Below, in pieces: positions 20,291 through 30,203 of a stretch of 49,217 nucleotides of DNA. The number at the start of each line of letters is the position of its first letter. Position 1 is the stretch's first letter. The position numbers were made by a program, and so were the translations under genes. Under the pieces are notes generated by a model. That model was not told the DNA's origin. It ran no database searches and saw only the letters and a program-made list of their open reading frames with translations. Origin of the DNA: Minisyncoccota bacterium (GTDB lineage: Bacteria > Patescibacteriota > Minisyncoccia > UBA6257 > 02-FULL-45-10c); the NCBI GenBank assembly GCA_028715395.1, contig JAQURY010000004.1, positions 1 through 49,217 of the forward strand, given 5' to 3'.

Positions 20291-21589
20291 ATGCCAAAAC
20301 AGAAAAAATTTTCCGGTTATCAGTCGGTAAAGGGAATGCACGATATTTTACCGTCCGAACAAATATGGTGGGATAAGTTGAGAAAAGAAACCAGAGAAGT
20401 TGCGGAAAATTATAATTTTTTGAGAATTGAAACTCCGATTTTGGAAAATACGGAACTTTTTGTTCGCGCGACCGGCGAGACAACGGATATTGTGGAAAAA
20501 CAGATGTTTTCTTTTACTACCAAAGGCGGAGATCATTTGACTTTGAGGCCGGAAGGAACGCCGGGAGTGGTGAGGGCTTATATTCAGCATGGGCTTTCAC
20601 ATTTAACCCAGCCATTGAAAGTTTATTATGACGGACCATTATTCCGTTATGAGCAGCCGCAGGCCGGAAGGTTGAGACAGTTCAATCAGGCGGGATTTGA
20701 AATTATCGGCGGAGAAGATCCGATTTACGATGCGCAAATAATTTTGACAATTTTTCGTTTGTTGGAAAGCTTAAAAATAAAAGACTTGGTTATTCAGGTT
20801 AATACTATTGGCTGTAAAACTTGCAGGCCGGCATACAGGAAAAAATTAATCGAATATTACAAATCCCGACAGAAAGATTTATGCAAAGATTGTGTCAGGA
20901 GAATGGTTGTAAATCCTTTGCGGCTTCTGGACTGTAAAAATCCGGCTTGCGCGGAAATAAGAAAAGAAGCGCCGGGAATACTTGATGATCTTTGCAATAA
21001 CTGTCACAAACATTTTAAGGGATTTTTGGAATACATTGAAGAATTAAATTTGCCGTATGAATTAAATCCGCAGCTTGTTAGGGGACTGGATTATTACAGC
21101 AGAACGGTTTTTGAAATTTTTACAAAAATGATTTCTCCGGAAGGAAAAGCGTTTGATTCGGCCTTGGCTGGAGGCGGACGATTTGATTATCTTGTGGAGC
21201 TTATGGGCGGAAGATCCACTCCGGCAGTCGGGGGAGCGCTGGGAATGGAGCGGGTTATTGAGGCGGCGAAAGCGTTAAAGGCGAATATTAGCGCCAAGCC
21301 CAAATCCCGCGTTTTTTTGATCAACATTGGAGATTTGGCTAAGAAAAAAAGTTTGTCGCTTATAGAAGAATTTGTTAAGGCGGGCGTTAGGATTTCGGAA
21401 TCATTAGGAAAAGATTCATTAAGCGCTCAGCTCAGAGCGGCGGATAAAGAGGGCGTGGAATTGGCCTTGATTTTGGGCCAGAAGGAGGCCTTTAAAGAAT
21501 CGGTAATAATAAGAGACATGAAATCCGGAGTTCAGGAAACGGTGCTTACCAAAAAAGCGGTTGCGGAAGTGAAAAAACGCCTTAAATAG
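20291..21589 (+). CDS. hisS: Histidyl-tRNA synthetase
   Basis: GMHDILP, LRPEGTPGVVRAYIQH, RGLDYYSRTVFEI; start trimmed to MPKQKKF. Confidence 0.95.
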   Translation: MPKQKKFSGYQSVKGMHDILPSEQIWWDKLRKETREVAENYNFLRIETPILENTELFVRATGETTDIVEKQMFSFTTKGGDHLTLRPEGTPGVVRAYIQHGLSHLTQPLKVYYDGPLFRYEQPQAGRLRQFNQAGFEIIGGEDPIYDAQIILTIFRLLESLKIKDLVIQVNTIGCKTCRPAYRKKLIEYYKSRQKDLCKDCVRRMVVNPLRLLDCKNPACAEIRKEAPGILDDLCNNCHKHFKGFLEYIEELNLPYELNPQLVRGLDYYSRTVFEIFTKMISPEGKAFDSALAGGGRFDYLVELMGGRSTPAVGGALGMERVIEAAKALKANISAKPKSRVFLINIGDLAKKKSLSLIEEFVKAGVRISESLGKDSLSAQLRAADKEGVELALILGQKEAFKESVIIRDMKSGVQETVLTKKAVAEVKKRLK

Positions 21590-21613
21590 CCAACAGCTTA
21601 TAGCGAATAGTTT

Positions 21614-21997
21614 ATGGATAGCAATTGTATTTTTTGTAAAATAATAAATAAGGAAATTCCCACGGAATTTGTTTTAAACAATAACGATTTGGTGGCGTTT
21701 AAAGATATCCGTCCGTCGGCGCCGGTTCATTATTTAATCGTGCCCAAAGAGCATATCCAATCCATAGCGCACCTGGAAGGAAATCATAAAGATGTTTTGG
21801 CGGCTTTGATATATGCCGCTAAAGATTTGGCGGAAAAAATTAATTTAAAGGGATATAAATTGGCTTTTAATGTGGGGCGGGAAGGAGGGCAGGTGATTGA
21901 CCATTTGCATCTTCATTTGATGGGCGGTTGGAAAAATGATGCGGAATTGGAAAAGAACCACAAAGATTTTTTCAAAAGCACCAAAAAGAAGGTTTAA
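21614..21997 (+). CDS. HIT family protein
   Basis: CIFCKIINKEIPTE, IDHLHLHLMGGW (HxHxHxx). Confidence 0.93.
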   Translation: MDSNCIFCKIINKEIPTEFVLNNNDLVAFKDIRPSAPVHYLIVPKEHIQSIAHLEGNHKDVLAALIYAAKDLAEKINLKGYKLAFNVGREGGQVIDHLHLHLMGGWKNDAELEKNHKDFFKSTKKKV

Positions 21998-22047
21998 TCG
22001 AAACGGACTGGACATTTAGGCCAAAAATAATATACTATTAAAACACT

Positions 22048-22257
22048 ATGCATATAAATAAAAAGGAAGGAGAAACAACCGGATCGCTTTTGTACCGCTT
22101 TTCAAAGAAAATGCAGCAAAGCGGGATTTTGCGTGAAGCCAGAAAGAGGAGATTTCACAACAGGCCGATTAGCCGTTTGAAAAGAAAACTTTCAGCTATT
22201 CACCGCGATGCCAAAAAGAAAGAATTGGCGAAAAATAAAAAAATGGGCTTGGCATAA
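22048..22257 (+). CDS. rpsU: 30S ribosomal protein S21
   Basis: Small basic S21-like protein ending with KKKELAKNKKMGLA. Confidence 0.8.
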   Translation: MHINKKEGETTGSLLYRFSKKMQQSGILREARKRRFHNRPISRLKRKLSAIHRDAKKKELAKNKKMGLA

Positions 22258-22260
22258 TTT

Positions 22261-22701
22261 ATGCTCCAGGAAAAAATTTCTCAAGAATTAAAAGAGGCAA
22301 TGAAATCCGGCAATGCCGGAAAGGTTTCAGTGCTTCGGCTTTTAAACGCTTCTTTTAATAATGAAAAAATTAAAAAAGGCAAAGACTCGGTTTTAACCGA
22401 AGAAGAAGAAATTCAGGTATTAACGCGGGAGGCCAAAAAAAGAAAAGAATCAATTGAGGCTTTTAATAATGGCGGCAGGCCGGAATTGGCGGAAAAAGAA
22501 AAAGAGGAACTTTCCATTATAGAAACATATTTGCCCGCGCAAATGAGCAAGGAGGAGGTTGTGGCGGCGATGGATAAAATTTTAGCCGGCTTGGCCGACA
22601 AAAGTAATTTTGGTTTGGTGATGAAAGCGGTAATGGCGGAATTGAAAGGGAAGGCAGACGCGAAAATGATAAGCGAAATATTGAAAGAAAGGCTTGGTTA
22701 A
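22261..22701 (+). CDS. GatB/YqeY-domain protein
   Basis: SVLRLLNASFNNEKI, EIQVLTREAKKRKESIEAF, LPAQMSKEEV. Confidence 0.9.
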   Translation: MLQEKISQELKEAMKSGNAGKVSVLRLLNASFNNEKIKKGKDSVLTEEEEIQVLTREAKKRKESIEAFNNGGRPELAEKEKEELSIIETYLPAQMSKEEVVAAMDKILAGLADKSNFGLVMKAVMAELKGKADAKMISEILKERLG

Positions 22702-22719
22702 TTAAAAAAACATTAAAAT

Positions 22720-22746
22720 AGAGGCCCTACAAAGGCCTTTGTTTTA
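22720..22746 (+). terminator. Candidate terminator
   Basis: GAGGCCctacaaaGGCCTT then TGTTTT. Confidence 0.65.
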
Positions 22747-22764
22747 TTTGTATAATTTAATCAA

Positions 22765-24051
22765 ATGAATGTCCGCAGGCATATTTATTCCCAATCTTCA
22801 TTTACATTAGTAGAGCTTCTTATTGTTATCGGTATTTTAGCCGTATTAACCTCGGTTGTGGTTTTGGTGATTAAGCCAGATCAAGTATTCAAACAAGCCC
22901 GAGACACAAAAAGAATGTCGGAATTACAGGATATCGATAAGGCGATTGCCATGTTTCAGTCACTGGGCGGAACATCGTTGGGTACAGCCACCAACATCTA
23001 TATATCGTTACCCGGAACAGATGGGGATAATGATTGCGATGAGTATGTTTTACCGGCTTTACCAGCTGGCTATTCTTACTATTGTTCAGTTACAGCCAAC
23101 TACAGAAACATAGATGGCACAGGATGGATACCAGTCAATCTCTCAACTTCGGCGGGAGCGTTATTTCATATTTTACCTATTGATCCGGTAAATACGGTAG
23201 CGAACGGCTACTATACGTATGTCATGGGAGGTTCTTGGGAATTAACGGCTAAAATGGAAAGTAATAAATATTCTAGTATTGACGGGGGCGCGTCAATGTT
23301 AGACGGAGGATCATCTTTGGCGAGCTTTGAAGTTGGCACCAATCTTAAGCTTACTCCCACAGCGGTTGAAGAATTTAAAAGAGATTCTTCTCTTGTCGGA
23401 TATTGGACATTTGAGGAAGGAAGCGGATCGACTGCTTATGATGCGAGTGGAAATAGTATTAATGGAACGTGGTCTGGACCAAGTTATTCAACGGGGAAAG
23501 TTGGCACTTATAGCGGGAATTTTACCGGAGGCGGCAATAACGTAGATTTGGGAACATCATCTTCTTTGGCTTTTAATAATAAAATGACAATCAGTGCGTG
23601 GATTAAAAATTCTTCAGCTTCGGGTGTATTGCATGTTGTCGGACAAATGGCAACATACACTCCTCCGGCTTCTACGGGTTATCATATGCGTTTATTCGAT
23701 ATGCGGTATTGGGGAGGAGTAGAAGGAGATCTTAAATTTGGAATTGAAGCCGGAGGAAATAGTTTTTGGACAAACAGTCCCGCTACCAGCGTGCCGGTAA
23801 TAAATGACGGTGTTTGGCATTTGGCGGTAATAGTGATTACGACTTCAAATATAAAATTTTATCAAGACGGCAATTATGTCGGAACGGTAGCGGGCCCTAT
23901 CAGCATCAATGACGGCGGTACACATTATAGTATTGGAGTGGAATTACCGGGCGGCGGCGAAGCATATACGGGTCTTTTAGATGACGTCCGTATTTATAAT
24001 CGAGATTTATCTGCCACAGAGATATTAGCCCTTTATAACGCCACAAAATAG
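22765..24051 (+). CDS. Type IV prepilin with LamG domain (paralog of 3776 gene)
   Basis: SSFTLVELLIVIGILAVLTSVVVLVIKPDQVFKQARDTKR; LVGYWTFEEGSGSTAYDASGNSINGTW. Confidence 0.87.
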   Translation: MNVRRHIYSQSSFTLVELLIVIGILAVLTSVVVLVIKPDQVFKQARDTKRMSELQDIDKAIAMFQSLGGTSLGTATNIYISLPGTDGDNDCDEYVLPALPAGYSYYCSVTANYRNIDGTGWIPVNLSTSAGALFHILPIDPVNTVANGYYTYVMGGSWELTAKMESNKYSSIDGGASMLDGGSSLASFEVGTNLKLTPTAVEEFKRDSSLVGYWTFEEGSGSTAYDASGNSINGTWSGPSYSTGKVGTYSGNFTGGGNNVDLGTSSSLAFNNKMTISAWIKNSSASGVLHVVGQMATYTPPASTGYHMRLFDMRYWGGVEGDLKFGIEAGGNSFWTNSPATSVPVINDGVWHLAVIVITTSNIKFYQDGNYVGTVAGPISINDGGTHYSIGVELPGGGEAYTGLLDDVRIYNRDLSATEILALYNATK

Positions 24052-24072
24052 ATTTATAATTAATAGCAAATT

Positions 24073-24447
24073 ATGACTATAAAGGTTTTACTTTCAGATA
24101 AAAAAGCCGCCAAATATCGCGGTTTAATACTTAAAAACGCCCAGAAATTGGCGCGTTTTTTGCGTTTGGATGGCTACGTGGAGATTTATCTGGTGGGGAA
24201 CAGGCAAATGAAAAAGAATGTGCTGACCTACCTGGCTTTAAGAGGATTTCCAAGGCCGGATTTGAAACAGAAGCCGCTCGGCGAAATCTATTTAAACCCA
24301 TTTTTCATAAAAAAAAGCAAGGAAGATTTATTATTTATGTTGACGCACGGCTTTCTCCACATTGCCGGTTATGACCATATAAAGAAAAATGATAGAATTA
24401 TGATGGAAAAGAAAGAGCTACAACTTTTTAGAAAACTAAAAAGTTAA
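24073..24447 (+). CDS. ybeY: Endoribonuclease YbeY
   Basis: HGFLHIAGYDH matches HGxLHLxGYDH. Confidence 0.85.
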   Translation: MTIKVLLSDKKAAKYRGLILKNAQKLARFLRLDGYVEIYLVGNRQMKKNVLTYLALRGFPRPDLKQKPLGEIYLNPFFIKKSKEDLLFMLTHGFLHIAGYDHIKKNDRIMMEKKELQLFRKLKS

Positions 24448-24458
24448 TTTTTTTAATT

Positions 24459-25688
24459 ATGTCGCAAAATCACATTGTTGGTTTAGACATCGGAACAAGC
24501 AGCCTTAAGGCGGTGATAGCCGAAATAAAAAAAGACGGCCAATTGTCTTTGGTGAAGGTTTTGCAATTTCCTTCGGCCGGAATGAAAAAAGGAAACGCGG
24601 ATGATTTGCCTGATTTGGTCAGATCCCTGAATCAGATTTTGCCGGAGATAAAAAACGTTTCCAAAAAATCTTTAAAAAATATTTTTTTGAATGTTTGCAA
24701 TTCGGACGCGCGTATCCAGTCATCGCGGGGAATAGTGGCGGTATCGCGAGCGGATTTTGAAATTCATAAAGATGACATAGACAGAGTGGTGCAGGCATCG
24801 CAGGCGATTAATTTGCCGCCGAACAGAATGGTTTTGCATTCCATTACAAAAGAATTTACCGTGGACGACGTTGAAGGAATCCGGGATCCGCTCGGGATGG
24901 TTGGCAACAGATTGGAAGTCGACAGTTCAGTGATTGATGTATTTGCTCCCAAAGTAAAAGATTTGACCAAGTCGGTGGAGATGGCCGGAGCGGGAATCGG
25001 CGGATTGATTTTCAGTCCGTTAGCCGACGCGCGTTCCGTGCTTTCAAGAAATCAAAAAGATCTGGGAGTGGTTTTGATTGATATCGGTTTTGGAACTACG
25101 ACGATGTGCGTGTATGAAGAAAATCGTTTGATACATATTGCGGTGCTGCCGATAGGAGCGGGAAATATTACAAACGATTTAGCCATCGGTCTTCGCACGG
25201 AAGTGGGTACGGCGGAAATGATAAAACTATCTTTTGGCTCGGCAATTTCAAAAGGAATTTCCGCGCGCGATACGGTGGATGTAAGAAAAATAGATCCAAA
25301 TTCGGCAGTTTCAACTTCAAGAAAATTCATTGCGGAGATCATTGAGGAGCGTCTTGCCGAAATATTCGAATTTGTTAATAATGAACTTAAATCTATTGAT
25401 AAAAACAGCAAATTGCCTGCAGGAGCGGTGCTGGTGGGCGGAGGGGCTAAGATTCCGGGTATTACCGAATTGGCAAGGCAGGAACTGCATTTATCGACAA
25501 AGCTGGGCATTCCCGACACATCTCAAATAGAAGTTACAAGCGGAGAGCTGAATGTTCAGGTTGAAAATCCGGAATTTGCTTGCGCTTTGGGGCTGGTTCT
25601 TTGGGCTTATGACAGAATGGCGGAAGATTCCACAGGGGTTGATATAAAAAGTTTTTGGGGGAAAATTAAAAGCTCATTATTGCCTTAA
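24459..25688 (+). CDS. ftsA: Cell division protein FtsA
   Basis: GLDIGTSSLKAVIAE, LIDIGFGTTTM, AVLVGGGAKIPGI; directly upstream of ftsZ. Confidence 0.93.
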   Translation: MSQNHIVGLDIGTSSLKAVIAEIKKDGQLSLVKVLQFPSAGMKKGNADDLPDLVRSLNQILPEIKNVSKKSLKNIFLNVCNSDARIQSSRGIVAVSRADFEIHKDDIDRVVQASQAINLPPNRMVLHSITKEFTVDDVEGIRDPLGMVGNRLEVDSSVIDVFAPKVKDLTKSVEMAGAGIGGLIFSPLADARSVLSRNQKDLGVVLIDIGFGTTTMCVYEENRLIHIAVLPIGAGNITNDLAIGLRTEVGTAEMIKLSFGSAISKGISARDTVDVRKIDPNSAVSTSRKFIAEIIEERLAEIFEFVNNELKSIDKNSKLPAGAVLVGGGAKIPGITELARQELHLSTKLGIPDTSQIEVTSGELNVQVENPEFACALGLVLWAYDRMAEDSTGVDIKSFWGKIKSSLLP

Positions 25689-25696
25689 ATATTAAA

Positions 25697-26896
25697 ATGG
25701 CGAAAAAATCCAAGAAAAATAAAAAAATAGATAAAGCGCTGGTTTACAGTCCGGCGAAAATTAAAGTAGTGGGTATCGGCGGAGGAGGAGGAAACGCTGT
25801 TCACCGCATGCAGGACGGATTTTTCAGAGGAGTGGATTTTATCGCTATCAATACGGATGTCCAGGATTTGGAACATTGCGATGTCAAGAAAAAAATTCAT
25901 ATTGGAAAAAATTTAACGCGCGGCTTAGGTGCCGGAATGAATCCGGAATTGGGACGGCAAGCGGCAGAAGAAACAAAAGCGGAACTTATTGAAGCGCTCA
26001 AAGGCGCAGATTTGATTTTTTTGACAGCCGGACTTGGAGGCGGCACCGGTACGGGAGCGATTCCAGTAGTGGCCGAAGTTTGCAAAGAACTCGGCGCACT
26101 GACGGTGGCTGTCGTTACAAAGCCTTTTTCTTTTGAGGGGGCGCAAAGAAGCAGAATTGCACAGGAAGGTTTAATGAGATTAAAAGATAAAGTTGATACC
26201 TTGATAGTTGTTCCCAATGACAGAATTTTTGCGGTTATTGGAAAAGATACTCCGATAATAAAAGCGTTTGAAATTGTTGACGATGTTTTGCGGCAGGCGG
26301 TTCAGGGAGTTGCCGATCTTATCGCGATTCCGGGAATAGTGAATGTTGATTTTGCGGACGTGAAAGCGATTATGCAGGAAGCGGGAACGGCGATAGTCGG
26401 ATTAGGAATGGCTTCCGGACAGGATAGAGCCATAAAAGCGATAAACCAGGCAATTCATTCTCCTTTATTGGAGTCGACGATGGACGGAGCCAAGGGCGTG
26501 CTATTTGGAATTTCCGGGGGCAAGGATTTGAAAATGAACGAGGTTAATGAAATTGCAAGAGTAATCGCCGAATCAATCGATTCTTCGGCTAAAGTAATTT
26601 TTGGCGCTTATCACGACAAAAAAATGAGAGCGGGCTTTATTAAAGTTACGCTTATAGCTACGGGATTCAGCGGAATAAGCTTAAATAGGATAGCTAATCA
26701 GCCGGGGACCTCTTTATTCAGTTCCCAGCCTGTGGAAAAAATGAATCTCCATGAATCTTCGAAGGAAGGCGCCGTTATAAGCGAAAACAAAGGGGAAAAA
26801 GACAAGGCGCATAAGCCCTCAAAGGACAAATCGGGCGCGGAGATTTGGGAAATACCGGCTTTTCTCAGAAGGGGTAAAAAATCAAGAGAAAAATAA
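25697..26896 (+). CDS. ftsZ: Cell division protein FtsZ
   Basis: GIGGGGGNAVHRM, TAGLGGGTGTGAIPVVAEV, C-terminal EIPAFLRR peptide. Confidence 0.97.
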   Translation: MAKKSKKNKKIDKALVYSPAKIKVVGIGGGGGNAVHRMQDGFFRGVDFIAINTDVQDLEHCDVKKKIHIGKNLTRGLGAGMNPELGRQAAEETKAELIEALKGADLIFLTAGLGGGTGTGAIPVVAEVCKELGALTVAVVTKPFSFEGAQRSRIAQEGLMRLKDKVDTLIVVPNDRIFAVIGKDTPIIKAFEIVDDVLRQAVQGVADLIAIPGIVNVDFADVKAIMQEAGTAIVGLGMASGQDRAIKAINQAIHSPLLESTMDGAKGVLFGISGGKDLKMNEVNEIARVIAESIDSSAKVIFGAYHDKKMRAGFIKVTLIATGFSGISLNRIANQPGTSLFSSQPVEKMNLHESSKEGAVISENKGEKDKAHKPSKDKSGAEIWEIPAFLRRGKKSREK

Positions 26897-26983
26897 TTTT
26901 TTCGGAAAAGTTATCCACTTTACTGGAAAATTTTTTTGTTTCAAAATGAGGTTGGCTTAGTTTTCAAATTAATTAGAACACAA

Positions 26984-29221
26984 ATGATAAAATCAATCAG
27001 AAAAAGAGAAGGCAATATTGTTCCTTTTGACCAGAGCAGAATTACAAACGCTATTTTAAAGGCGATGGCTGCCGTCAATGAAGGGGATCAGGAGGGAGCA
27101 CAGAAAGTTTCTGACAAGATAGCGAAAGAATTGGATAAAAAATACGGCTCAGGCGGCGTTCCGGGAGTTGAAAATATTCAGGATATTGTTGAAGAAGAAC
27201 TTATTTTAAGCGACTACGCCAAGGCCGCGAAGGCGTACATTCTTTACAGGCAAGAGAGGGCGCGGCTCAGAGAGCAAACGAGGCAAGTTCCGGAGCATGT
27301 AAAAAGAATGTCTGATGAAAGCAAAAAATATTTCCGCAATCCTCTTGCAGAGTTTATTTATTACCGTTCTTATTCGCGATGGATAGAATCCGAGCAGCGC
27401 CGAGAGACTTGGGTGGAAACAGTGCAGCGCTATATGGACTTCATGAAAGAGAATATGGGAAATAAAATAACAGAAGAAGAATATCGCGAAATTCATCAGG
27501 CAATTTTGAAAATGGAAGTTATGCCTTCTATGAGATTAATGTGGAGCGCCGGAGAAGCGGCAAGAAAAAGCAATGTTACGGCTTACAATTGTTCATTTAT
27601 AGCTCCGAGCTGTCTCAGGGATTTTGCCGAGATAATGTATATTTTGATGTGCGGAACGGGAATTGGATTTACGGTGGAGCAGCAGAATGTGCAAAAGCTT
27701 CCGCAGATAAAACCGCAGACCGGAAGGCGTTTGCCGACGCATGAAGTTGTGGATAGCAGAGAAGGATGGGCGGACACTATGTTGCTGGGATTGGAAACGT
27801 GGTTTAGCGGAAAAGATATTTCTTTCGATTATTCCAAAGTCAGACCGTCGGGCTCGCGGCTCAAAACGATGGGAGGAAAAAGTTCCGGCCCGGGACCGCT
27901 CCGGCAAGTTTTGGATTTTACCCGCGATAAAATTTTAGCGAGGCAAGGAAGAAGATTAAGTTCTTTGGATGTTCATGACATTGTCTGCAAGATTGGAGAA
28001 GTGGTGGTAATGGGCGGAGTCCGCAGGAGCGCTTTGCTTTCTCTTTCCGATTTCGACAATGTGGAAATGCGCGATGCCAAAAAGGGCCAATTTTACTTTA
28101 CCGAACCGCAAAGAATGATGGCCAACAATTCAACGGCCTATAACGAAAAGCCCTCAGCGGCGCAGTTTATGGATGAATGGATAGCCTTGGCAAAGAGCGG
28201 TACGGGAGAAAGGGGCATTTTTAACCGTGGCGGCCTTAAATATCAGCTGCCGGCGAGGCGCTGGAAGTGGTTTTCCAAGGAATTGCAGAGTACCGGCACA
28301 AACCCGTGTGGAGAGATAGTTCTTCGTTCAAGAGAGTTTTGCAATCTGACCGAGGTAGTGGCGCGCGCCAATGATACAAGAGAGAGCTTGTTTAGAAAGA
28401 CTCGCTTGGCAACAGTGCTGGGAACTTATCAGGCCACTCTTACAAATTTCGGATATTTATCAAAAGAATGGAAAAATAATTGTGAAGAAGAAAGATTGCT
28501 TGGCGTTTCAATTACCGGGCAGTGGGATTGCGATTTGGTCCGCAATAAGGAGATGCTCCAGGCGATGAGAGATGAATCAATAAGAATCAATGAAGAATAT
28601 GCCAAGAGGTTTGGCATAAATGCGGCTAGAGCGATTACTTGCGTGAAGCCATCGGGAACTGTTTCACAATTAACCGATGCGGCTTCCGGTTTGCATCCGC
28701 GCCATTCTCCTTATTACATCCGCCGCGTCCGCGTTTCGGCAACAGATAGTATGTTCAAAATGTTAAGAGACCAGAAAGTTTCTTATTATCCGGAATTGGG
28801 ACAGAATATAAATTCCGCTACTACTTATGTTTTAGAGTTTCCAATCAAGGCGCCGGCGCATTCCAATTTCAGAAATGATTTAAGCGCTATCCAACAATTG
28901 GAGTATTGGAAGCTGGTAAAACAGAATTTCACGGAACATAATCCTTCGGTAACAATTTCAATCGGGAACAGCGAATGGATAGCCGTAGCAAATTGGGTTT
29001 ATGAAAATTGGGATATGGTTGGAGGATTGTCTTTCCTTCCGAGAGAGGATCACGCTTATGAATTAGCGCCTTATGAAGAAATAGACAAAGAGTTTTATGA
29101 TGATATGGTTTCCAAGATGCCGGTTATAGATTTTTCGCAGATACTTCTTTATGAAAAAGAAGATGAGAGCAAAGGATCGCATGAATTAGCTTGCACGGCC
29201 GGAGGATGCGATAAGATTTAA
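26984..29221 (+). CDS. nrdJ: Class II (adenosylcobalamin-dependent) ribonucleotide reductase with ATP-cone
   Basis: RKREGNIVPFDQSRITNAIL ATP-cone; NPCGEI; C-terminal ACTAGGCDK redox cysteines; no NrdB-like gene nearby. Start trimmed to MIKSIRK. Confidence 0.85.
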   Translation: MIKSIRKREGNIVPFDQSRITNAILKAMAAVNEGDQEGAQKVSDKIAKELDKKYGSGGVPGVENIQDIVEEELILSDYAKAAKAYILYRQERARLREQTRQVPEHVKRMSDESKKYFRNPLAEFIYYRSYSRWIESEQRRETWVETVQRYMDFMKENMGNKITEEEYREIHQAILKMEVMPSMRLMWSAGEAARKSNVTAYNCSFIAPSCLRDFAEIMYILMCGTGIGFTVEQQNVQKLPQIKPQTGRRLPTHEVVDSREGWADTMLLGLETWFSGKDISFDYSKVRPSGSRLKTMGGKSSGPGPLRQVLDFTRDKILARQGRRLSSLDVHDIVCKIGEVVVMGGVRRSALLSLSDFDNVEMRDAKKGQFYFTEPQRMMANNSTAYNEKPSAAQFMDEWIALAKSGTGERGIFNRGGLKYQLPARRWKWFSKELQSTGTNPCGEIVLRSREFCNLTEVVARANDTRESLFRKTRLATVLGTYQATLTNFGYLSKEWKNNCEEERLLGVSITGQWDCDLVRNKEMLQAMRDESIRINEEYAKRFGINAARAITCVKPSGTVSQLTDAASGLHPRHSPYYIRRVRVSATDSMFKMLRDQKVSYYPELGQNINSATTYVLEFPIKAPAHSNFRNDLSAIQQLEYWKLVKQNFTEHNPSVTISIGNSEWIAVANWVYENWDMVGGLSFLPREDHAYELAPYEEIDKEFYDDMVSKMPVIDFSQILLYEKEDESKGSHELACTAGGCDKI

Positions 29222-29228
29222 AAAATGA

Positions 29229-29257
29229 AAAACCCGCGTGAAAATGCGGGTTTTTTT
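29229..29257. terminator. Terminator between convergent genes
   Basis: AAACCCGCGTGAAAATGCGGGTTTTTTT. Confidence 0.85.
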
Positions 29258-29258
29258 G

Positions 29259-30089
29259 TTACATGCCCCTGTGTAGGCTCTTGGTAAGGCACCACATCAT
29301 ATGGTCAAGAGCCCTTTTCTTGATTCTGCGGACGTTCGTTCTAGACATCCTAAGCTTCTTCGCTATCTTTCCCGTGCTCATCGGTTTATTGCCGTTGAGA
29401 CCGTAGATCATGCAGATCATTTTGGCATCTCTTGAGCGAAGGTGTCGCATGGCGCGGGAAAGCAGATTGAGGAATTCTTCTGCACAATATTCCTTTTCTG
29501 CGTCTATCCCTTTTTCGCCGGACAGAACATCTAATAGATAGATGTTCTTGGAATCTTCGAGCGTCCTTTCCCTTTCTGCCTCCTCATCTTCGGGTTCTAA
29601 GAGAATGCCGTACTTGGCATAATCTCTTTTTCCGAGAGGCGCATCCAAGGATCTCGTGGAACTTTCCATGACCGAGATACGGAGCCTGTCGAGCTTTATT
29701 TGCCCAACAATATTCAGGCCTCTGTGTCCATTGGTTTTCTCCAGTTGCCTGATTTTGTTAGCTACATCGAAGGGCAAGCGTATCTCCCTCCAAAAAAGCT
29801 TCGCGCCGCGGCTGACCTCGCACAGGACATACCAGAAAGCGAAAGTGGAAAATGCGCACCCCCTTTTGGGGTTAAATTTTTCCATTGCTTTCAGTACGCC
29901 GATTTGAGCATAAGCGAACAGGTCTTCTCTCGGCACCATTCCGATGTCGTAGAGATGAACAACCCTGTTTACTAGGCGCCGGCACGCAGACAGAATTTCC
30001 TCCTTGATTCCGTCCTTGATTTCCGTCTCGGCGTTGCTGTTCAGGATCTGAAAAGCCCTCTCTTCCGAGATGACTATTTGTGGTCTCAT
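29259..30089 (-). CDS. Sigma-70 family RNA polymerase sigma factor (alternative)
   Basis: Region 2: YAQIGVLKAMEKFNPKRGCAFSTFAFWYV; region 4 HTH: STGKIAKKLRMSRTNVRRIKKRALDHM. Confidence 0.85.
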   Translation of the reverse strand: MRPQIVISEERAFQILNSNAETEIKDGIKEEILSACRRLVNRVVHLYDIGMVPREDLFAYAQIGVLKAMEKFNPKRGCAFSTFAFWYVLCEVSRGAKLFWREIRLPFDVANKIRQLEKTNGHRGLNIVGQIKLDRLRISVMESSTRSLDAPLGKRDYAKYGILLEPEDEEAERERTLEDSKNIYLLDVLSGEKGIDAEKEYCAEEFLNLLSRAMRHLRSRDAKMICMIYGLNGNKPMSTGKIAKKLRMSRTNVRRIKKRALDHMMWCLTKSLHRGM

Positions 30090-30096
30090 TCAGAGA

Positions 30097-30159
30097 CCTC
30101 CGTTTTTGGATTTAAAAAATTCTGTTTGTAAATATAGCACAAATAGTGGGTTATGTCAA
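30097..30159 (-). promoter_or_regulatory. Canonical promoter, 5'UTR and SD of the sigma-factor gene
   Basis: Minus strand: TTGACA (30159-30154), N17, TATATT (30136-30131), GGAGG (30101-30097), 7 nt, ATG. Confidence 0.8.
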
Positions 30160-30203
30160 GATTAAATGTATAACCACCAAGATTTTTTAGTTTTTGAAAA
30201 ATG

